Origin: Anaerolineaceae bacterium
GTDB taxonomy: Bacteria; Chloroflexota; Anaerolineae; Anaerolineales; Anaerolineaceae
Length of the DNA stretch: 64,000 bases
Direction of reading: 5' to 3'
NCBI GenBank assembly: GCA_029975475.1
Contig: JARKPB010000009.1
Coordinates: 23,843-87,842, forward strand
Shown: piece after piece, positions 34,099 through 41,829 of the stretch
Numbering within the stretch: position 1 is the stretch's first letter
Layout: each line of letters starts with the position of its first letter
Program-made: the position numbers and the translations under genes
The notes under the pieces: model-generated
What the model was told of the DNA's origin: nothing
Databases searched by the model: none
Seen by the model: the letters and a program-made list of their open reading frames with translations, nothing else

Positions 34099-35370
34099 TC
34101 AGGCGGGGCTGGATTCTTGCGGCCAGGTGTATACCCGGCCTTTCTTTATGACGGTCTCCACCAGGTTGCCGCCAAATCGGTAAGCCAGGTGGCGGTAGTC
34201 GCTGACCGAGAGGATCAGCAAGTCGGCCTGTTTACCCGCTTCCAGCGAGCCGATGCGGTCGGCGCGCTGCAGCGCGGCGGCGGCGTTGATCGTCGCGGCG
34301 GCCAGCGCCTGCGCCGGGGTAAGTTTAAGGTAACGGCAGGCCAGCGCGAGGACAAACTGCATTGATTCGCACCAGGCGGTGCCGGGGTTCAGGTCGCTGG
34401 CCAGCGCCAGCAGACCGCCGGCCTCCAGGATGTCTTTGGCCGGGGTGTAGGCCGGGTCGGCCAGGCCAAAGGGCGTGCAGGGCAGCGAGACCGCTGCGGT
34501 CTGGCTGGCGGCAAGGACGGCGATATCCTCGGGCGAGGTCTTGACCAGGTGGTCGGCTGAGGCCGCGCCGAGTTCAGCGGCCAGGCGGCTGCCGCCCAGG
34601 TTCTCAAACTCATCCACATGCATCTTGAGCGGGAAGCCGAGCGCTTTCGCCGCCTCGAGAATCTGGCGCGACTGCTCCAGGCTGAAAGCGCCGCGTTCGC
34701 AAAAGACATCCACAAAGGGCAGCGGGCGTCCTCCGCCGTGATTGCGCCACCAGGCCGCCAATTCGGGCAGCATCGAAGCGCTGATCTGGTCGGTATAAGC
34801 CTGCGGGTTGTCCTGAAATTCGGGAGCCACCGCGTGCGCCCCCAGCCAGGTGGGGATGATTTCCAGCGGGCCTTCGGCGTCCAGTTCCAGCAGGGTTTGC
34901 ATCTGGTTCAGCTCGCTGGCGGCATCCAGACCGTAGCCGGTTTTGGCTTCAGCGGTGGTGGTGCCGGCGCGGAAAATGGCGCGGGCGCGGGCGCGGGTCT
35001 GCGCCAGCAGCTCCTCGCGGCTGGCGGCGCGGGTGGCGCGCACGGTCGAGGCGATGCCCCCGCCGGCCGCCATGATTTCCAGGTAAGTGCGCCCTTGCAG
35101 GCGCATCTCGAACTCGGCGGCGCGGTCGCCAGCCCAGACCAGGTGGGTGTGCGGGTCAACCAAACCGGGTAGGATAGCCCGCCCGTGCGCGTCGAGGCGC
35201 GGTTCATCCGGGTAGCGGCGCAGCAGCTCCGCGCTGGAGCCAACCTCGGCGATGGTTTCGCCGCGGATCAGCAGCGCGCCGTCTGCGATCGCGCCCAGGC
35301 GGCCGAGTTCCGCGCCGCGCTGCGGCCCGCCAGCCAGGGTGAGCAGCTGGGATGCGGAGTGAATCAGCAT
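34099..35370 (-). CDS. hutI: Imidazolonepropionase
   Basis: HutI, 423 aa, an amidohydrolase-superfamily enzyme that opens the imidazolone ring in histidine degradation. Metal and substrate motifs are DPHTHLVWAGDRAAEF, KTGYGLD, HVDEFENLGG and SDLNPGTAW. ATG 35370 has AGGAG eight bases upstream and matches the family start; further in-frame reading to 35526 crosses a repeat tract and is rejected. Other hut genes (hutH, hutU) are absent from the window. Its upstream region contains a DnaA-box cluster, so DnaA could influence it. Confidence 0.94.
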   Translation of the reverse strand: MLIHSASQLLTLAGGPQRGAELGRLGAIADGALLIRGETIAEVGSSAELLRRYPDEPRLDAHGRAILPGLVDPHTHLVWAGDRAAEFEMRLQGRTYLEIMAAGGGIASTVRATRAASREELLAQTRARARAIFRAGTTTAEAKTGYGLDAASELNQMQTLLELDAEGPLEIIPTWLGAHAVAPEFQDNPQAYTDQISASMLPELAAWWRNHGGGRPLPFVDVFCERGAFSLEQSRQILEAAKALGFPLKMHVDEFENLGGSRLAAELGAASADHLVKTSPEDIAVLAASQTAAVSLPCTPFGLADPAYTPAKDILEAGGLLALASDLNPGTAWCESMQFVLALACRYLKLTPAQALAAATINAAAALQRADRIGSLEAGKQADLLILSVSDYRHLAYRFGGNLVETVIKKGRVYTWPQESSPA

Positions 35371-35382
35371 GGGTAAGGCTCC

Positions 35383-35446
35383 TGTGGAGAAGAGTGTGGA
35401 TAAACCGCGAAAAACGGTGGATAAAGCGGTGGAAATCTGTGGATAT
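35383..35446. promoter_or_regulatory. Second DnaA-box cluster upstream of hutI
   Basis: Five same-orientation DnaA-box-like 9-mers: TGTGGAGAA 35383, TGTGGATAA 35395 (perfect), GGTGGATAA 35416, GGTGGAAAT 35428 and TGTGGATAT 35438. Start-to-start spacings are 12, 21, 12 and 10 bp, near whole helical turns. They stand just upstream of hutI and next to the tandem repeat at 35471. They could titrate DnaA, regulate hutI, or be part of an origin-like element. Confidence 0.55.
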
Positions 35447-35470
35447 TGTACCGCAAAGCGGAGGAGAGGG

Positions 35471-35503
35471 TGGGGAAAGGATGGGGAAAGGATGGGGAAA
35501 GGA
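35471..35503. repeat. Three perfect 11-bp tandem repeats, G-rich
   Basis: TGGGGAAAGGA repeats three times without change (35471-35481, 35482-35492, 35493-35503). With GGG at 35468-35470 the plus strand has four G tracts separated by loops of 1, 7 and 7, which satisfies the usual G-quadruplex pattern. The array ends at the stop codon of the frameshifted nuclease gene and is followed by a TTATATAA stretch. Confidence 0.8.
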
Positions 35504-36045
35504 TTATATAACTTCCCAGCTAACACACCGCTGTACCTGGTGTTCAGGATGGATTAAACCAGTTCGTGTCTCTTCCACCCTTGGCCCGAGAGAAATTCCC
35601 ATAACCCTGGAGGATAAACATTCATAAGCATCAAACAACGGAGAGAGGCTGATTTTGGCAGGATCATGTTCATAGCCGATGACAAAAACAGCTTTTCTGC
35701 GGATATGGTGCAGCGATTTCAGTTTTATCGAATCCCCGATCAGGCTCGTATTTCCCGGATAAGGATGCAAGATGTTTACCGACCAGTTTTCAGCCTCTTT
35801 TCCATTATTCCCAAAAGGGCGCACTATTTTAAACTCGATCCCCCATTCATCATTAAACAGCAAGTCCGGGGTTCGTTTCGTGACGGTTGCCATCCCGCTG
35901 GATGATAATTGTCTGGAAATCTCCGCTACCAGTTGGGGTTCTCCGAAGGGTCCAATTCCCGGCTTAAATTTTTATGAATTGGACCGGTAGAATCATAGCG
36001 GTACAACAGGTCAGCAACCAATGAGACGAAATCATTTAATTCCAC
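35504..36045 (-). pseudogene. PD-(D/E)XK nuclease-like gene, frameshifted
   Basis: A small nuclease-like gene split by one frame change. From GTG 36045 (AAGG upstream) the first frame reads MELNDFVSLVADLLYRYD and STGPIHK up to an A5 run at 35969-35973 (minus strand). After it the sensible reading moves to the -1 frame, KFKPGIGPFGEPQLVAE, and stays open to 35504. One added A would restore about 180 residues. The joined protein has TPDLLFNDEWGIEFKIV, a PD-...-ExK nuclease pattern. It lies 39 bases after the 347-aa gene. It could be a real mutation, a sequencing error or slippage. GC content looks lower than its neighbours. Confidence 0.6.
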
Positions 36046-36084
36046 AGGAGCCTTGATCAGGGAATTTCGTCACAGCGAGTATTG

Positions 36085-37128
36085 TCAGGAAACGGCCGAA
36101 GCGGTACTGCCAAATTCCCGGATTCCCAAATTGCAGTACCTGTTAAACATGTAGATATCTTTCTCTCCCGGTCTCCAGCCCCACAGCGCTTCCACGTCGG
36201 CGGCCAGATCGCTGGACCGAATATCGAACCCGATATTAAACAACCCGTAATGGCGTTCGGCTCCTTCGCGCGGCAGCAGCGGCGCGCCGTCCAGGTACAG
36301 GTCCGCGGCGTCCTCATACGGTGTCCGGTCATTACCCGGCGGGCAGGTGACCCGCACAGTTTCGCACACGCACAGCCAGCTGTGGCTGGTTTCGATCAGC
36401 GCGGCGCTGAGCTGGCGGGCGCGTGCCATCAGCTCGGCGAAGAAGGGTTCCTCCGGCAGGTCTTCCTCGCGGTACAGCCACTCGCGCAAGGCTTTCATCT
36501 GGCTGCTGTCGCGCAGCGCGTGGGCGGCTTCCACAATGGTTTTCGGCGATGATGCGCGCTTGAGCACAGCCTCAAGCAGGAAGGGAATGGGCACAGCGTA
36601 GCGGCGCTGGCCGGTCAGGCGGGCGATCTGATCCGCGTTCAGCCCGCTCCGCTGTTGGACAAGGGTGGTGAATTCTTTTGGCATCCAGCCCGGACTGGTC
36701 ATGGCCAGGTGGGCCGCCAGGTGGCCGGGGTAAAAATAAGCGCAGGGCTGAATGTCACATCCCTGCAGGTAGGAATCCATGAAATAATGTTTGATCCACA
36801 TCTGGATGCCCTGCTCGTTGGGAAATTCAAATCCGTCCAGTTCATTCTTCCAGGTTTGCCAGGCAGCGTTATCCACTGTGCGCCGGTCAAAGACCTGTCC
36901 GCTGACAAACGACCGCGGATACAGGCTGTCGTAAAAGAAAATCTTGCCCAGGCCAAAAATATCGTCATCCTTGTTGAACTCGGTCCGTTCCAGGAGCGGT
37001 TCTTTGCTGAGCAGGATGGCATCCACCAGTTGTTTAAGGGAACAGAGATGTACAACGTCTGGATCGTTCCACAGGAGCATGAATTTGCTTTCCTGCGCCA
37101 GGGCGCCAGAAATGACCAGGGTATTCAT
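36085..37128 (-). CDS. Unknown 347-aa protein in an accessory cassette
   Basis: I do not recognise this protein. It is 347 aa, soluble-looking, and starts MNTLVISGALAQESKFM. The central part has NEQGIQMWIKHYFMDSYL and YPGHLAAHLAMTS; later come a helical stretch (~205-245) and a Cys-containing strand region, WLCVCETVRVTCPP. No nucleotide-binding or catalytic signature is evident. A very strong ribosome site, GGGGGAGGAAAA, stands right before the ATG. It is followed by the frameshifted PD-(D/E)XK gene, and both sit between a DnaA-box/repeat tract and a CPBP protease gene. A nuclease-linked (defence-type) role is possible but only from context. Confidence 0.6.
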   Translation of the reverse strand: MNTLVISGALAQESKFMLLWNDPDVVHLCSLKQLVDAILLSKEPLLERTEFNKDDDIFGLGKIFFYDSLYPRSFVSGQVFDRRTVDNAAWQTWKNELDGFEFPNEQGIQMWIKHYFMDSYLQGCDIQPCAYFYPGHLAAHLAMTSPGWMPKEFTTLVQQRSGLNADQIARLTGQRRYAVPIPFLLEAVLKRASSPKTIVEAAHALRDSSQMKALREWLYREEDLPEEPFFAELMARARQLSAALIETSHSWLCVCETVRVTCPPGNDRTPYEDAADLYLDGAPLLPREGAERHYGLFNIGFDIRSSDLAADVEALWGWRPGEKDIYMFNRYCNLGIREFGSTASAVS

Positions 37129-37196
37129 TTTTCCTCCCCCGGGGACGCGCGTATGGATGAATCTTAAATCGGTTGCATGTCCCCGCTTTGTTTATT

Positions 37197-37988
37197 TTAC
37201 ACATTTTCCGCAGACGCGTTTGCCCTCCGCAGACGGCGAGAAATTTCTACTGCGGCGATCGCGAAAAGAAGGATCAGATAGGAAAGCTGTAGATTCAGTC
37301 CCAGCAGGGGAAAATCCATTAAACCGTGCACCAGCCCGACCAGCAGAATGTTGCCCGAGCGCAGGTAGAGCCAGGCGAAGGCCGCACCAAGCACAAAGAG
37401 GATCGCGAGACTGAGCACCAGCAGGAACGGCGAAAGATCTCCAGCGAAGAGCGCGTTAAAGCGCGCGGGCAGATGCCAGAGGGAGAAAAACAGGCTGCTT
37501 AAAAACAAGGCGGCGGTCAGAGCGCGGCGGCCCTCACCCAGCCCCAGGCGGCGCTGGAAGGCGGGTAAAAAGTAGGCACGAAAGAGCAGTTCCTCGCCCA
37601 GCCCGACGAACAGCCAGGTGCTGAGGATCTGCGCGCCGATTTTCCAGGCGGGGATCTGCGCCAGGCGGGACAGTCCGTCCTCCAGCGGCTGCAGACCGAA
37701 AAAGTGAAGGAAGAGGGCGTAGGCTGCCCAGGCGAGCAGGGCAACACCAAACGCGGCCAGCCAGCGGCGGGGGGTAAGATCCAGGCGCAGTCCTTCGGCA
37801 CGCAAGCCCCAGAACGCCAGGCCAAAAAAGATTGCGTACAGCCCTAGCTGGGCGAAATAAACCGGCAGGCCGCTGAGCCTGAAAATTGAAACCGCCGCGA
37901 AAAAAGGCACGGGCAGAATGACCGAAATCAGAGCGATCGCGAGGAAAGTGCTTCTGGCAGATTCCTGCCCGCTGTTTCCCTGCCTCAT
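37197..37988 (-). CDS. CPBP-family intramembrane metalloprotease
   Basis: A 263-aa membrane protein of the CAAX protease/Abi (CPBP) family with about seven or eight spans. Motif 1, GEELLFRAYF (EExxxR), is near residue 131; motif 2, FSLWHLP (FxxxH), near 170; and the third His lies in GLVHGLMDF near 220, so the glutamate and histidine set is complete. Bacterial members process or bind membrane substrates and some confer bacteriocin self-immunity. It overlaps the haem-binding gene (ATGA), so the two are coupled. Confidence 0.88.
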   Translation of the reverse strand: MRQGNSGQESARSTFLAIALISVILPVPFFAAVSIFRLSGLPVYFAQLGLYAIFFGLAFWGLRAEGLRLDLTPRRWLAAFGVALLAWAAYALFLHFFGLQPLEDGLSRLAQIPAWKIGAQILSTWLFVGLGEELLFRAYFLPAFQRRLGLGEGRRALTAALFLSSLFFSLWHLPARFNALFAGDLSPFLLVLSLAILFVLGAAFAWLYLRSGNILLVGLVHGLMDFPLLGLNLQLSYLILLFAIAAVEISRRLRRANASAENV

Positions 37989-38410
37989 CGAAGCGAGCTT
38001 CGCAGCGCCTGGATCAGGTCGCTTTTTTGCTGGTCATTTAACCTGGAGGAAGGGTGGAACAGCCAGTACTGGAAGGGCGGCATTTCACCCTCCTGCACCA
38101 CCTCGATGATTTCATCCACTTCATTCCCGCGCCGGCCCCATTCCGAAAAATTCAGTTTTCGGCGGCCTTCCTCAACATCGCGGTAGATCAACCACGAGGC
38201 TGGAGCGACGTTGCTGTACCACGGCCATTCGACTTCATTGCTGTGGCACATGAAGCAGTGTTGTTTTACCATGGCGCGGGCTTCCGGGCTGGACCAGGCC
38301 GGCTCGGCGATCACCGGCGGGTTGGTGTGGTTGCGTCCGTAGGGCACCAGCTGGATCAACCCGCCCAGTAGAACCAGCGCAGCCAGAGCGATAAACAGCT
38401 TCTTCTTCAT
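37985..38410 (-). CDS. Membrane-anchored haem-binding (cytochrome c-like) protein
   Basis: A 141-aa protein with one N-terminal anchor, LFIALAALVLLGGLIQLV, and a single c-type haem motif CFMCH near residue 54. WPWYSNVAPASWLIYRDVEEGR and the late EGEMPPFQYWLFHP with a candidate Met axial ligand match the haem-binding-domain family often annotated in Bacteroidetes and Chloroflexota. It would act outside the membrane. ATG 38410 has GGAGG five bases upstream; a GTG four codons earlier overlaps that ribosome site and is rejected. Confidence 0.88.
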   Translation of the reverse strand: MKKKLFIALAALVLLGGLIQLVPYGRNHTNPPVIAEPAWSSPEARAMVKQHCFMCHSNEVEWPWYSNVAPASWLIYRDVEEGRRKLNFSEWGRRGNEVDEIIEVVQEGEMPPFQYWLFHPSSRLNDQQKSDLIQALRSSLR

Positions 38411-38539
38411 TCTTTCCTCCACGGCAAGGGCCAGATACTTTGCGATAGACGATCTATACCAGCGCGGTCAAGTGGATTATACGCCTACCATAGAAAGATT
38501 TACCAGAGAATAGGGATTCCGGAAAATAGCTGGTCAGGG

Positions 38540-39709
38540 TTAATTATCCTGCCGGATCTTAATCCGGCTGAAGGCAAAGGCGGCCAGGAGGATCAGCGCG
38601 GCAGCGGCCAGGGTGTTGGCGCGAAAGCCGAAGCGGTAAATCCACGGGGAGAGCAGATCGCCGAACATGCGCCCGAGCGAAAACGAGGCGACCATCGCGC
38701 CCATCACCGCGCCGCGCGCGGCCGGCAGCAGCTCGGTCATCACCGGCAGGATGCCCATGAAGGTAAATTCAAACGAGAGGTAAAAGATGAATAAAACCGC
38801 CAGCGCGGCGATCAGGTGAAATTTCATCCAGGGGAGAATCAGCAGCATGGTGATCACCAGGCATAACCCGCTGTAAACAGCGCGGCGTTTGCCCAGGCGG
38901 TCTACCAGAGCGGCGCCGCTGCTCTCACCGCCCAGCTCTGCAGCCCCAATGACTGCTGAAGCAAAACCCAGGGCAGCCAGCTGCAGGCCGAAAGTATCTT
39001 CCATCCACAGCCCGAAGACCACAGTGACGGTCTCATTGGCCGCCACCATACACAGGCAGACCGCCAATCCGGCCAGCGCGGCTGGGGAGGCCAGCACCAC
39101 CTTGAAGCTGCTGCGCTGGCGCTCTTCATCGCTGCCCGGCGGGCGGGCATTGGGCACGAAGAGGATCACCAGCGCCATCATCAGGATCGTCAGGCCAAGT
39201 AAAAATGGGAAAGGCGCGCTCCAGTGGAAGTACTGCAGCAGCGCGCCAATCACCGGCATTCCAAAAATAAAACTGAGCGACCAGCCCATTTCGCTAATCG
39301 AGAGCGCCAGGGCGCGGCGGTCGAAGGGAGTGGTGTCGGCCACGTAAGCCTGCATGGCAGACATAAAAACAAACATACCCAGGAAACCCAGACTGAGGGC
39401 AGCCACGAATGCGGGGAAGCCGGGGAAAAGCGTCATCAGTCCAGCGCCGGCGGCGAAGGTGCCCAGGCCGAGCAGCATGGAAAGCTTGCGGCCTTTGCGG
39501 TCGGCCAGCGGGCTGATCAACGGGCTGATTGCGCCGGCCAGCGAGCGGATCGACAGGGCGGCAGACATAGCGGCCAGATCCACCCCCAGCCCGCGCTGGA
39601 AGGTGGAGAGGAACGGGTAGAACATGCGCGTGCCGGTGTTTAACACCAGGCGCGTTACCGCGAAAATGAGGAGCTGGTAGCGAAATCGCGGAGCAGAACG
39701 GGTATTCAT
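38540..39709 (-). CDS. MFS transporter, copy 2
   Basis: A 389-aa major facilitator superfamily permease with about 12 spans. The loop 2-3 motif appears as ISPLADRKGRKLSML and loop 8-9 as DRLGKRRAVYSG. It begins with an ATGA overlap with the upstream MFS gene, and the two share layout and short motifs (FGLWMEDTFGLQLAALGFASAVIGAAELGGE against the equivalent stretch upstream), so they are tandem paralogues. They may work as a pair or have diverged in substrate. Drug efflux is the usual default but is not shown. Confidence 0.88.
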   Translation of the reverse strand: MNTRSAPRFRYQLLIFAVTRLVLNTGTRMFYPFLSTFQRGLGVDLAAMSAALSIRSLAGAISPLISPLADRKGRKLSMLLGLGTFAAGAGLMTLFPGFPAFVAALSLGFLGMFVFMSAMQAYVADTTPFDRRALALSISEMGWSLSFIFGMPVIGALLQYFHWSAPFPFLLGLTILMMALVILFVPNARPPGSDEERQRSSFKVVLASPAALAGLAVCLCMVAANETVTVVFGLWMEDTFGLQLAALGFASAVIGAAELGGESSGAALVDRLGKRRAVYSGLCLVITMLLILPWMKFHLIAALAVLFIFYLSFEFTFMGILPVMTELLPAARGAVMGAMVASFSLGRMFGDLLSPWIYRFGFRANTLAAAALILLAAFAFSRIKIRQDN

Positions 39710-40902
39710 GCGGGCCTGGGGGCTGCCTTCCGGCGCATCAAACGTAGGGCAAGGAGGGCGGCCAGGTTGAGGATGACCGCGCCAATCACATTGGATGCAA
39801 AACCAGCCCCGTAGATGCGCGCGGCGACCAGGCTGGCGGCTGCCCGACCGAGCGAGACCGCGCCAATGTATGCTGAAAGCATCGTGGCGCGCTGTTCCGG
39901 CAGGACTTCCGTCATCACCGGCAGGGTGCTGACAATGATTAACTCAAAGGTCAGATAGAAAAGAAACAGCCAGACCAGGGCAGCGGCGGTGCTGGCGCTT
40001 AAGAGCGGCAGACAGGCCAGCACGGCGATGTTGATCAGAATGCCGGCGGCGATGACGCGCTCTTTTCCCAGGCGGTCGGCTGCCAGAGCGACGATGCCTT
40101 CTCCGGCCAGTTCAGCGATGCCAATCACCGCGGAGGCGCCGCTCAGCGCAGCAAGCTGCAGGAAGAAGGTATCTTCCATCCACACGCCGAAGACCATGTT
40201 GACCATGTCGTTAGCCGCCACCACGGTGAAGCCGAGCAGCAGCCCGGCCCAGGCGCGCGGCGAGGTAAGCAGGGTGCGGATGGATTGCGTGAAATGACGC
40301 GCCGCGCTCTCGGTCGCCTGCGGACGGCGGTTATCGGCATAGAGCAGCACGCCCAGAAAGCCGAGCGATCCAAAGAGAGCCAGCGCCCAGAACGGGCCCG
40401 ACCAACCAAACCCAGCGATTAGCCCGCCCGCGGCCGGCACACCTACCACAAAAGCCAGCGCCCAGGAGGTTTCGGTTGCAGCCACCACCGTGCCGCGCTT
40501 CTCATAAGGCACGCTGTCGCCCAGATAGGCGAACATGGCCGGAAGAAAGATGACATTGCCAATGTGCGCGGCAAGAATCGAAATAAAGAAGGTAACGTAC
40601 GACGGCCAGAGCGCCGCTGCCAGGCTGCCGACGGTGAAAACTGCCAGGCCGAGCAGCATGCTGAACTTGCGCCCGCGCCGGTCAGCCAGCGGACCAAGCA
40701 CCGGGCCCAGGCCGCTGGTGGCATTGGCGGTGGAGATGACCACAGCCATGGCGGTCAGATCCACGCTCATCCCGCGCGCGAAGATCGCCAGAAAGGGATA
40801 CACCATACGCTCGGCGGTGTTGATCACCAGGCGAATGGCGGTGAACATGACGACTTGAAAGGTCAGAGAACGCGGAGCGGCAGGAGCGGAGATGACAGTC
40901 AT
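39706..40902 (-). CDS. MFS transporter, copy 1
   Basis: A 398-aa major facilitator superfamily permease with about 12 spans. The signature loop reads GPLADRRGRKFSML. The ATG at 40902 is chosen over an upstream in-frame codon because TATAAT stands nine bases before it and the membrane domain follows promptly; no SD is seen, so the leader would be very short. The neighbouring paralogue overlaps its stop. The terminator at 40936-40964 separates it from the Rrf2 unit. Confidence 0.86.
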   Translation of the reverse strand: MTVISAPAAPRSLTFQVVMFTAIRLVINTAERMVYPFLAIFARGMSVDLTAMAVVISTANATSGLGPVLGPLADRRGRKFSMLLGLAVFTVGSLAAALWPSYVTFFISILAAHIGNVIFLPAMFAYLGDSVPYEKRGTVVAATETSWALAFVVGVPAAGGLIAGFGWSGPFWALALFGSLGFLGVLLYADNRRPQATESAARHFTQSIRTLLTSPRAWAGLLLGFTVVAANDMVNMVFGVWMEDTFFLQLAALSGASAVIGIAELAGEGIVALAADRLGKERVIAAGILINIAVLACLPLLSASTAAALVWLFLFYLTFELIIVSTLPVMTEVLPEQRATMLSAYIGAVSLGRAAASLVAARIYGAGFASNVIGAVILNLAALLALRLMRRKAAPRPA

Positions 40903-40935
40903 GGCGGGATGATTATAGTCGAGGGCGGGCGTTAT

Positions 40936-40964
40936 GAAAAGAAAAGCCCCTCGTTTCGAGGGGC
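40936..40964 (-). terminator. Terminator of the rrf2 unit
   Basis: GCCCCTCG (40946-40953) and CGAGGGGC (40957-40964) with a TTT loop are followed on the minus strand by TTTTCTTTT. It ends the transcript covering the Rrf2 regulator and the 85-aa gene. Confidence 0.85.
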
Positions 40965-40983
40965 GCAAACGGCGGCCAACCGG

Positions 40984-41241
40984 TTATTCCATCAGCGATT
41001 GCGGACGTTCCGGCAAATTATAGAAATAGACTTTTTTACTGTCATATTCGCTGACCCGGCCAATGCGCATCAGCCAGTCCAGCTGTTCATCGGTGACCAC
41101 GTAGCTGATCTCCATATCATTGCCCAGTAAAAATTCCCCGCTGTGCACATCCTGATACAACCCATCACCCCAATCAATAGCGATGGTTGAATCTTTTAGC
41201 ATGACCACGAACTGACGGTTGACTGGTGTGCCGGACGGCAT
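40984..41241 (-). CDS. Small hypothetical protein co-transcribed with Rrf2 regulator
   Basis: An 85-aa protein I do not recognise. It has a beta-rich first half (RQFVVMLKDSTIAIDWGDGL) and a second half with TDEQLDWLMRIGRVSEYD and a short C-terminal strand KVYFYNL. There is no Cys, no signal peptide and no membrane segment. AGGAGA stands before the ATG. It follows the Rrf2 gene by 15 bases and precedes a strong terminator, so it should respond to the same signal. Confidence 0.7.
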   Translation of the reverse strand: MPSGTPVNRQFVVMLKDSTIAIDWGDGLYQDVHSGEFLLGNDMEISYVVTDEQLDWLMRIGRVSEYDSKKVYFYNLPERPQSLME

Positions 41242-41256
41242 GGCGGTCTCCTGGGA

Positions 41257-41673
41257 TCAAACGGCGGCTGCGGCGCGTTCCTTTACCGTGGCGAAGGTGG
41301 TGCTGCGCAGTTTTTCGATCAACTCCGCCTGAGTTTCGCACCAGATTTGATGCAGCGGGCAGTCTTCGCCAAAGGGGCAGGATTCCGGGTTGTTGGTGCA
41401 TTCATTCAGGCTGATTGGCCCGTCAATGGCTTCGACCACTTCCAGCAGGGTAATTTCTTCCGGGTCGCGGGCCAGTTTCACCCCGCCGTGGGCACCGCGC
41501 GAGGTTTGAATTAAACCGGCGATCGAAAGCTGTGAAATAATTTTTGCCAGAAAGGAAGGAGGAATTTTCTTCACTTCGGCGATCTGGCTGGTAGAAGCCA
41601 GCCGCTCATTATTGTTTTGAGCCAGGTAAAGCATGGCCCTTAAGGCATAATCGGCCTGTCTGGTAATTTGCAT
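41257..41673 (-). CDS. Rrf2-family iron-sulfur transcription regulator
   Basis: A 138-aa Rrf2 regulator. The winged helix begins MQITRQADYALRAMLYLA, with recognition-helix region IPPSFLAKIISQLSIAGLI and wing TSRGAHGGVKL. Three cysteines, C-x7-C-x5-C in a segment ending CPLHQIW, can hold an iron-sulfur cluster as in IscR, NsrR or RsrR, so it may sense oxidative stress, NO or cluster status. The upstream ~155 bases are unusually AT-rich and divergent from the thioesterase gene; operators likely lie there. No isc or suf gene is adjacent. Confidence 0.92.
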   Translation of the reverse strand: MQITRQADYALRAMLYLAQNNNERLASTSQIAEVKKIPPSFLAKIISQLSIAGLIQTSRGAHGGVKLARDPEEITLLEVVEAIDGPISLNECTNNPESCPFGEDCPLHQIWCETQAELIEKLRSTTFATVKERAAAAV

Positions 41674-41794
41674 ATCAGCGAACCTCTCGCAAATCGGAAA
41701 TATAGGTAAGATTTCTCTTGTTTATAATTTTATCTGATATATATCCAAAATATAGTGACAGAGGTAATCCGAATAGTATGATTTAATGCGCTGC

Positions 41795-41823
41795 TCGACA
41801 ATCTTTCCGGCGGCAGGTATAAT
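41795..41823 (+). promoter_or_regulatory. Leaderless promoter of the thioesterase operon
   Basis: -35 TCGACA (41795-41800), a 17-bp spacer and a perfect -10 TATAAT (41818-41823), followed by six bases and the ATG at 41830. This is the clearest leaderless arrangement in the window. Confidence 0.8.
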
Positions 41824-41829
41824 GCCCTT

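Noticed and set aside
35471..35503. Tandem 11-mers as a CRISPR array
   Set aside because: Repeats are contiguous, far too short and without spacers; no cas genes are present.
35371..35526. In-frame upstream extension of hutI
   Set aside because: It translates the DnaA-box cluster and tandem repeats; ATG 35370 has a good SD and the family N-terminus.
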